Below are positions 1-5,128 of a DNA stretch of 5,128 bases, one piece after another; positions within the stretch are counted from its first letter, which is position 1, and each line of letters begins with the position of its first letter. Source of the DNA: Anaerolineaceae bacterium. Lineage in GTDB: Bacteria; Chloroflexota; Anaerolineae; Anaerolineales; Anaerolineaceae. The translations under genes and the position numbers were made by a program. The stretch lies in the NCBI GenBank assembly GCA_017995665.1, contig JAGOIM010000116.1, positions 1 to 5,128 on the forward strand, given 5' to 3'. The notes under the pieces were generated by a model that was not told the origin of the DNA, ran no database searches, and was given only the letters and a program-made list of their open reading frames with translations.

Positions 1-659
1 AAAGAGGACAATTCTGCCACTAAGCCAAGCCGCCCCTTAATCAACCATGCGCCATGTTCAGCCAGCGCCGAATCCCAATAATCAAGCTGATCGGGAGGAC
101 CACCCACCTCGCCCAAGGTTTTCAGCAAAGCATTTCGCTTGACCATCAGGTTGTTATATTTGCTCAGGTGTTTAGAATATCCCGGCTCAATTTGGCAAAG
201 CACCTCATCAAAATAACGTCGCCGTTCCGATGGACCACCCTCAAAGATTTTTGACATTTGAGGTAAATAAGCAACCGCATTGAACTGCCCATAGAGGTCA
301 CTAAAGCGGCGATTAACTCCATTCAAGAGCGCTTCTTTGCGCAGGCGGAATTTCCCCGGTTCTCCGTTTGCTTCCAAAATCAGGCGCACTTCCAAAACGT
401 GCTTCTTGCCCCCGCGTTCAAATTCACCGACAATCCGCCCCACTTTCAAGGGTTCTTCTTCCGGCAGGTTGAAATTAATCAACTCTCGGTCGTTGCTTGT
501 GCTGATTGAGGTGAAAAGCGCCAGGAAAGCAGCCGCTTCCAAAATTGTGGTCTTGCCCTGAGCGTTGGCACCATGAAATAAAATCACCCGCCTGGGGAAA
601 TCAAGCTCCAGGCGGGAAAAAACGCGAAAATTAGTCAGCGAAAGACGGCTAAGCTGCAT
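1..659 (-). CDS. recF: DNA replication and repair protein RecF, N-terminal part (3' end outside window)
   Basis: The frame is open from an ATG at 659 to the left edge, giving 219 complete residues of a family usually about 360-400 long. RecF is an SMC/ABC-type ATPase that works with RecO and RecR to load RecA at single-strand gaps. Visible hallmarks are the N-terminal strand LSLTNFRVF (residues 6-14), the Walker A loop GANAQGKT (30-37) with Lys36, the stretch SDLYGQFNAV (120-129), and the RecF family signature around GGPSERRRYFD (141-151), followed by the helix with KYNNLMVKRNALLK (167-180). The ABC signature and Walker B would lie in the missing C-terminal half. The start is placed at this ATG because it sits just before the conserved first strand; an in-frame TTG directly precedes it. 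It overlaps the def stop by 11 nt, so its translation is probably coupled to def; upstream there is only a weak AGAAG. Some usually basic residues near 53-56 are replaced. The truncation is due to the window edge, not to a frameshift. Confidence 0.93.
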   Translation of the reverse strand, partial: MQLSRLSLTNFRVFSRLELDFPRRVILFHGANAQGKTTILEAAAFLALFTSISTSNDRELINFNLPEEEPLKVGRIVGEFERGGKKHVLEVRLILEANGEPGKFRLRKEALLNGVNRRFSDLYGQFNAVAYLPQMSKIFEGGPSERRRYFDEVLCQIEPGYSKHLSKYNNLMVKRNALLKTLGEVGGPPDQLDYWDSALAEHGAWLIKGRLGLVAELSS

Positions 660-1191
660 CAACTTCTGAGAGGATTTCATCCTCGATTTCAGATTCCGGT
701 TCAAAAACTTCACTTGCCCGGTCTGTATACAAAATCCCGTCCAAGTGGTCGATTTCATGTTGAATGATGCGTGCCATCCAGCCCGATTCTTTGACTTTTT
801 GCGGTTTCCCGAAACGATTCAAAGCCTTAACTGTAATCGCTTCGTGTCTTTCGACTTTTCCGACGATGCCGGGAATTGAAAGGCAACCCTCAATTCCTTC
901 CACCATCTCCTCAGAACGCTCAACGATTTCAGGATTAATCAAAACATAGCGCTTTGGTTTTGGCTTCGGCGCGTTTTCGTCCTCTTCGTCAACTTCTTTG
1001 GCATATTCGACTACCAACAAGCGAATCGATTGCCCAATCTGTGGCGCAGCCAAACCGACACCCGGTGCATCACGCATGGTATCCAGCATGTCGTCAATTA
1101 AATTCTGTAAGTTTTTATCAAACCTTTTCACCGGTTTTGCTTTTTGACGCAGAATCGGGGCCGGCAATGTAACAATATCTAACAATCCCAT
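649..1191 (-). CDS. def: Peptide deformylase
   Basis: This 180-residue cytoplasmic metalloenzyme removes the formyl group from the initiator N-formylmethionine of nascent proteins. All three family motifs are intact: GVGLAAPQIG (residues 44-53), EGCLSIPG (101-108) with the metal ligand Cys103, and QHEIDHLDG (144-152) with metal ligands His145 and His149 and catalytic Glu146. The N-terminus (GLLDIVTLPAPILRQKAKPV) is typical of the family, which supports the ATG at 1191. A GGAG lies five bases upstream. Length is close to the usual 165-190. A charged stretch at 65-81, acidic then Lys/Pro-rich, lies between the strand after motif 1 and YVLINPEI; the C-terminal tail (161-180) is strongly acidic. 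The common partner fmt (Met-tRNA formyltransferase) is not in the window. The gene follows the CNB/PH membrane-protein gene by 37 bp and its stop overlaps the recF start. A candidate promoter lies just upstream. The enzyme looks fully functional. Confidence 0.97.
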   Translation of the reverse strand: MGLLDIVTLPAPILRQKAKPVKRFDKNLQNLIDDMLDTMRDAPGVGLAAPQIGQSIRLLVVEYAKEVDEEDENAPKPKPKRYVLINPEIVERSEEMVEGIEGCLSIPGIVGKVERHEAITVKALNRFGKPQKVKESGWMARIIQHEIDHLDGILYTDRASEVFEPESEIEDEILSEVDAA

Positions 1192-1196
1192 TTATT

Positions 1197-1202
1197 CTCC
1201 AA
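1197..1202 (-). promoter_or_regulatory. Ribosome-binding site of def
   Basis: On the minus strand TTGGAG lies upstream of the def ATG, with GGAG ending five bases before the start codon. This is good anti-Shine-Dalgarno spacing in an otherwise AT-rich gap and supports the chosen start. The neighbouring genes lack an equally good site. Confidence 0.75.
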
Positions 1203-1220
1203 TATTTTTATATCCTAATT

Positions 1221-1249
1221 ATTTTACTCTATGAGCGTGGTGGTTTCAA
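1221..1249 (-). promoter_or_regulatory. Candidate sigma70-type promoter for def-recF
   Basis: Reading the minus strand, TTGAAA (1249-1244) and TAAAAT (1226-1221) are separated by exactly 17 bp. Each differs from the consensus -35 and -10 hexamers at one position. The -35 lies inside the last codons of the upstream membrane-protein gene and the -10 just after its TAG stop. A start about seven bases past the -10 (near 1214) would give a leader of roughly 23 nt carrying the GGAG of def. The region is AT-rich, so a chance match is possible; this is inferred from pattern only. Confidence 0.45.
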
Positions 1250-2902
1250 CGGTGCAGTAGGGTCTTGACTGGAGAATAAATCCGCAGTTTCGTCTTGGTA
1301 GACTTTAAACCATTGGGCAATTCTTTCCTGATCCAGAGTTTTTTGGTGCAGATCGCGCTCTTTGGCATGGTTGCCCATTTTGGCGAAAATGTCTTGCTGA
1401 ACCCTGGATGGCTGATAAACATCATTAAATGTCAACTGAGTATTGCCAACCGAGATAAAGACGGTTCCAAAATTAAAGAGCATTGCAAAAAATCCCCTGC
1501 GCTCAAATTCAATGCTGAGAATATTTTCCAAAGGAGCAGTTCGACGAGATTCCCTGCCAAAAGGTTTTCGATCAAGGTCAATAATTTGGCTGGGTGTGAG
1601 CTGGAAGACATCATTTCGCCAATCGGCATATTGATAAAACAGCAGCAAAAGGCAAACCGTCAGGACGCTAATCGCTAAAACCAGTGACATATTGTAGTCC
1701 AAAGAGGTAATATTGCGCGTTATTATGGCAATTAGGAAACCAGCTGCCAGCAGCATTCCCAAAAGAGGCAAAATCGTTTTCTGCAAAAGTACAAACCAGT
1801 GTTTCCGGTAGGTAATAGTGCCGGCAGAATCAAAACGAACCTTCAAAAAATCGCTAAAAAGCCAATTAAAAAAGCTCATTTCCTCTCTGCGAAGTTCATT
1901 GTCAATTCCATATTGTTCTTCAATCTCTTTCGAACTGACTTCTTCGGCCGGTTTTCCAAATTTTTCGCGCAAAGCCTTGCGAATTTCTTTGGCATCCAGT
2001 TCAAAATCGCTTTGTTTGGTTTTTGCCCAAAAGTTTTCAACCAATTTTGCAATTGTCTGTGCATGGGCAATCCGTTCAAAACGAACATCTCCATAATAGG
2101 TACGCACAAGCACGTCCGAATAACCGAAAAATGCTCCGGCATGATTGGTGGCAATCCCAACCGAAATCAGCGTCCCCAAAGGAGCTTCCTGTCTGCTCTC
2201 ATAGAAGCCGGAAACACGTTCCACCCAAACCATTCGTTTTGAAGTAATCAGATAGAAATCATTTGCCCAGTTGTTGATGTTCCAGGCAAGCCAGATTCCG
2301 CAAACAAAAAAGGTGAAAAGCATCCCGATAATCGCCCAAATTTGAATTTGAGCTTGCAAAAATGCCAGAGCGATAATGGCTGCAACAAAGACTAAAAGCG
2401 GTGGCAAAACCGCCCAAAATAAAAATATCGGGTGCTTTCTGGTAATCAGGCTGACTCTTTCATCACCTTCCAACCAAGGCAAATAAAGTTGCCCGACCAG
2501 CACCTGGCTATTGGCTAAAACCTTCAATGTCTCTGCGAATTCCGGGCGTTCTTTACCTAATTGAGCGATAATTCCTCCCGGAATAAACCAAACCCGGCTG
2601 TTTTTCTGAGCCCGGACAGTTTCTGATCTGTAAAATTTAGCCTTACTTGATTCTAAACCGATCAGATCTCCCCTTTGGTAGCGATTTCTAATAATCCCCT
2701 CCCGGTCAAATCCAACTAATTTGCCGGATTCAACCAGGAAGAGTCCATCAATTTCTTCGCCTTCTTCGAATAAGTCCTCATCATCGGGAAGTTCGACTTC
2801 AACCAAAACTTCAGCGATACTGGGCAAGTCCTCATCTGCTAAAGCGCTAAACAGAGCACTTTCGCGGATTAATCGGGTGAGAGAATCATTCGAAGCAGGC
2901 AT
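1229..2902 (-). CDS. Membrane protein with N-terminal cyclic-nucleotide-binding-like domain and two TM-pair/bacterial PH modules
   Basis: This 557-residue protein has no gene name that I recognise. Residues about 10-135 look like a CNB (CAP/FNR-type) beta-roll: ALFSALADEDLPSIAEVL is the usual leading helix region, EEGEEIDGLFLVESGKL the following strands, and RGDLIGLE with YRSETVRA occupies the phosphate-cassette position. Two hydrophobic segments follow (about 157-182 and 186-208), then a PH-like bacterial domain (about 212-293), a charged linker (294-365), two more hydrophobic segments (about 369-394 and 405-425) and a second PH-like domain (about 428-508). The two halves are related to each other: RKH before the first helix, NNWANDFYLIT versus ADWRNDVFQLT, and ESRQEAPL versus ESRRTAPL. 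There is no signal peptide. With two helical hairpins, the CNB and both PH domains should all face the cytoplasm. The gene starts 13 bp after the clpC stop with no clear ribosome-binding site, suggesting coupling to clpC. A role in sensing at the membrane is inference; ligand and partner are unknown. Confidence 0.85.
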   Translation of the reverse strand: MPASNDSLTRLIRESALFSALADEDLPSIAEVLVEVELPDDEDLFEEGEEIDGLFLVESGKLVGFDREGIIRNRYQRGDLIGLESSKAKFYRSETVRAQKNSRVWFIPGGIIAQLGKERPEFAETLKVLANSQVLVGQLYLPWLEGDERVSLITRKHPIFLFWAVLPPLLVFVAAIIALAFLQAQIQIWAIIGMLFTFFVCGIWLAWNINNWANDFYLITSKRMVWVERVSGFYESRQEAPLGTLISVGIATNHAGAFFGYSDVLVRTYYGDVRFERIAHAQTIAKLVENFWAKTKQSDFELDAKEIRKALREKFGKPAEEVSSKEIEEQYGIDNELRREEMSFFNWLFSDFLKVRFDSAGTITYRKHWFVLLQKTILPLLGMLLAAGFLIAIITRNITSLDYNMSLVLAISVLTVCLLLLFYQYADWRNDVFQLTPSQIIDLDRKPFGRESRRTAPLENILSIEFERRGFFAMLFNFGTVFISVGNTQLTFNDVYQPSRVQQDIFAKMGNHAKERDLHQKTLDQERIAQWFKVYQDETADLFSSQDPTAPLKPPRS

Positions 2903-2915
2903 TTATTTTATTTTT

Positions 2916-5128
2916 CTAAGCTTGTTCATCCTGAGCGATTTCTTCCATTGGCACAGAAGCATCGCTACTTTGATCGAGAGTGAAAACCAACTCGGATTTA
3001 TCATCCTCTTTGCTCACTCGGACAACATCGCCGGCTTTAAACTCGCCTTCCAGTAATTTGATAGCAAGTTTGCTCTCAACAAATTTCTGCAAAGTTCGCT
3101 GCAAAGGCCTGGCACCCATCATCGGGTCATAACCTTGCTCTGCCAGCCAGCGTCTGGCGCTTTCATCAATAACAAGTCGGACACCATAATTGCCCAAACG
3201 GCCATAAATTTCATTGACCTGCAAGTCGACAATTTTAGCCACATCATCTTTTGAAAGCGATGTGAAAGTGATGATATCGTCAATTCGGTTCAAAAATTCC
3301 GGTCTGAAGGCATCCTTCAAGGCTTTTTCGATTTTTTCCTGAGAATCCTTAACTTCAGGAGAATCGTCGTTATCTACCAGGAAGCCAAGCGCGCCACCCT
3401 TTCGGATAAACTCTGTGCCGAGGTTACTGGTCATAATCAAAACTGTATTCCTAAAGTCAACCAATCTGCCCTGACCATCCGTCAGACGACCGTCATCAAG
3501 AATTTGCAACAGCGCGTTCCAAACTTCAGGATGGGCTTTCTCGATTTCATCGAAGAGGACGACCCGATAAGGGCGCCTGCGAACGGCTTCGGTCAATTGA
3601 CCGCCTTCTTCATAGCCAACGTATCCCGGAGGAGCACCAAAAAGGCGTGATGCGGTATGCTGCTCACGATACTCGCTCATATCCAGACGAACCAAAGCGT
3701 CCTCATCATCAAACAAAAATTCCGCCAAGGCTTTTGCCAGTTCGGTCTTACCTACACCGGAAGGTCCGATAAAAATGAACGAGCCAATTGGACGGTTCGG
3801 GTCTTTCAAACCGGAACGAGCCCGTCGGATGGCATCTGAGACGGCTTTAATCGCCTCGTCCTGACCGATGATACGCTCATGCAAACGTTCTTCCATCTGA
3901 AGCAATTTCCGAGATTCTGACTCCAGTAATTGCGTTACGGGAATGCCGGTCCACTGATTAATCACATCTGCGATATCGTCGGAGTCGACAACATCGTCCA
4001 GCTTGTTTTCAGCCTCCCAACGAGACTGACGCTCGTTAAAAGATTCTTCCAATTGCAAACGTTGTGCCTTAAGTTTGACCGCCAGTTCATATTCTCTGTC
4101 AAGGCTCGCCTTTTCTTCTTCACTCAAAAGACGTTCTATTTCCTTTCGCTCATGTTTAAGTTCGTCAGGCAAAGAATATAAAGCTACACGCAGTTTCGCA
4201 GCGGCCTCATCCATCAAGTCAATAGCTTTATCAGGCAATTTTCTGCCGGTCATATAACGTGCCGAAAGTCTGGCAGCCGATTCCAAAGCCTCGTCTGAGA
4301 GTTTGACTTTGTGGTGGGCTTCATAGCGATCGCGCAAGCTTTTGAGCATCCGAACCGTATCTTCAATGGTTGGCTCTTCAACATAAATCGGGGCAAAACG
4401 GCGTTCAAGTGCGGCATCTTTTTCAATATACTTGTGATATTCGTCATTTGTCGTCGCACCAATACATTGCAAGTCACCACGCGCCAGGGCTGGCTTGAGC
4501 ATGTTTGAAGCATCCATCGTGCCTTGTGCGGCACCGGCACCAACGACATTGTGTAATTCGTCAATAAAGAGGATTACTTCGCCGTCTGATTCCTGAATTT
4601 CTTCAATCGAATTCTTGAGCCTTTCCTCAAATTCACCTCTAAAGCGTGTTCCGGCAACCATTGCGCCTAAATCGAGCGAGTAAACCAATTTATTCGCTAA
4701 AATTTCCGGCACTTCATCATTGGCAATCTTTTGTGCCAGGCCTTCGACTATGGCGGTTTTGCCGACGCCCGCCTCACCAATTAAGACCGGGTTATTCTTC
4801 GTTCGGCGTGAAAGGACTTGAATCAGACGCATAATTTCAGGTTCACGGCCATAAACCGGGTCAAGCTTTCCATCGCGTGCGGCTTGGGTCAGATTGCGGG
4901 AGTATTTCTCTAAGGTCTTATAGGAACTCTCGAATTTTCCCTTTTTGCCTCCTGTACGCGTAACCCCACGCAGCTCATTGATTGTATCCAAAACTGCATT
5001 GCGATTCAGCCCGAATTCCTCGAGCATACGCGAAAGTTGAGTGTTCTTTTCAGCCAGGATGGCTAAAAAGAGGTGCTCTGTCGAGATATAATCATCCCCC
5101 ATTCGGGTTGCTTCGGTTTTTGCCAAAT
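2916..5128 (-). CDS. clpC: ATP-dependent Clp protease ATP-binding subunit, ClpC type (5' end outside window)
   Basis: This is an AAA+ unfoldase with two ATPase rings that feeds substrates to the ClpP peptidase. The frame is open to the right edge. Residues here are counted from the TTG at 5126, which is probably an internal Leu; about 90 residues, roughly the first Clp_N repeat, are likely missing. Visible in order: the second Clp_N repeat (about 1-54, with STEHLFLAIL); a linker; D1 with Walker A GEAGVGKT (117-124), pore-loop RFRGEFEER (161-169), Walker B ILFIDE (185-190) and ERRF (241-244); a short middle domain (about 318-380); D2 with Walker A GPSGVGKT (454-461), pore loop GYVGY (501-505), Walker B VVLFDE (522-527), sensor-1 Asn568, arginine finger in FLNRID (Arg614) and sensor-2 GARPL (671-675). 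The short middle domain and the LGF tripeptide (580-582), at the position of the ClpP-docking loop, favour ClpC over the disaggregase ClpB, although the linker and early D1 read ClpB-like. The C-terminal tail is acidic. It is the most upstream gene seen in the cluster. Confidence 0.93.
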   Translation of the reverse strand, partial: LAKTEATRMGDDYISTEHLFLAILAEKNTQLSRMLEEFGLNRNAVLDTINELRGVTRTGGKKGKFESSYKTLEKYSRNLTQAARDGKLDPVYGREPEIMRLIQVLSRRTKNNPVLIGEAGVGKTAIVEGLAQKIANDEVPEILANKLVYSLDLGAMVAGTRFRGEFEERLKNSIEEIQESDGEVILFIDELHNVVGAGAAQGTMDASNMLKPALARGDLQCIGATTNDEYHKYIEKDAALERRFAPIYVEEPTIEDTVRMLKSLRDRYEAHHKVKLSDEALESAARLSARYMTGRKLPDKAIDLMDEAAAKLRVALYSLPDELKHERKEIERLLSEEEKASLDREYELAVKLKAQRLQLEESFNERQSRWEAENKLDDVVDSDDIADVINQWTGIPVTQLLESESRKLLQMEERLHERIIGQDEAIKAVSDAIRRARSGLKDPNRPIGSFIFIGPSGVGKTELAKALAEFLFDDEDALVRLDMSEYREQHTASRLFGAPPGYVGYEEGGQLTEAVRRRPYRVVLFDEIEKAHPEVWNALLQILDDGRLTDGQGRLVDFRNTVLIMTSNLGTEFIRKGGALGFLVDNDDSPEVKDSQEKIEKALKDAFRPEFLNRIDDIITFTSLSKDDVAKIVDLQVNEIYGRLGNYGVRLVIDESARRWLAEQGYDPMMGARPLQRTLQKFVESKLAIKLLEGEFKAGDVVRVSKEDDKSELVFTLDQSSDASVPMEEIAQDEQA

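Noticed and set aside
337..561. Plus-strand open frame of 74 codons at the left end
   Set aside because: It is antisense to recF, whose Walker A and family signature are intact in the opposite frame.
1192..1228. Transcription terminator between the membrane-protein gene and def
   Set aside because: The 37 bp gap is AT-rich but contains no GC-rich hairpin followed by a T-run on the minus strand.
1295..1678. Plus-strand open frame of 127 codons
   Set aside because: It lies wholly antisense to the second TM/PH module of the membrane protein and has no recognisable motif or supporting start signal.
1799..2242. Plus-strand open frame of 147 codons
   Set aside because: It is antisense to the CNB/PH membrane-protein gene, and its translation shows no domain pattern. 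The minus-strand protein has clear domains throughout.
4326..4333. GCGATCGC palindrome
   Set aside because: I noticed only one clear copy, inside the conserved clpC coding sequence, so it is not evidence of a repeat family or a regulatory site.
4250..4564. Minus-strand open frame of 104 codons in another frame of clpC
   Set aside because: It overlaps D1 of clpC, where the clpC frame carries highly conserved AAA+ sequence; this frame resembles nothing.
5124..5126. TTG as the true start of the ClpC-type protein
   Set aside because: Starting here would remove the first Clp_N repeat and begin in the middle of a helix of the second. The frame is still open at the window edge, so truncation by the window is the better explanation.

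Overview
The window is a gene-dense bacterial chromosomal segment. Every gene I can support lies on the minus strand, so transcription runs from high to low coordinates: a ClpC-type AAA+ unfoldase (5' end off the right edge), a membrane protein with an N-terminal cyclic-nucleotide-binding-like domain and two membrane/PH modules, peptide deformylase (def), and the N-terminal part of RecF (3' end off the left edge). I see no RNA genes, mobile elements, CRISPR arrays, direct repeats or plus-strand genes. The plus-strand open frames all lie antisense to conserved genes.

Layout, in the direction of transcription: clpC ends at 2916. After 13 bp the CNB/PH membrane protein begins at 2902 and ends at 1229. 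After 37 AT-rich bp def begins at 1191 and ends at 649. recF begins at 659, overlapping the def stop by 11 nt, and leaves the window at base 1. This spacing suggests one co-transcribed unit. A candidate sigma70-type promoter (TTGAAA-17 bp-TAAAAT) spanning the end of the membrane-protein gene could also drive def-recF separately, and def has a clear GGAG ribosome-binding site.

Organism: base composition is moderate, the genes are tightly packed and the proteins look bacterial. The deformylase with a charged insert after its first motif, the CNB plus tandem bacterial-PH membrane protein and the RecF variant residues recall Chloroflexota (Anaerolineae-like) proteins as I remember them. This is an impression, not a demonstrated placement.

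Function: three of the four genes are housekeeping (regulated proteolysis, N-formyl removal from nascent proteins, recombinational repair). The least explained gene is the membrane protein between clpC and def. It combines a sensor-like domain, whose nucleotide cassette looks degenerate, with a duplicated two-helix/PH unit. Nothing else in the window points to an undescribed multi-gene system.
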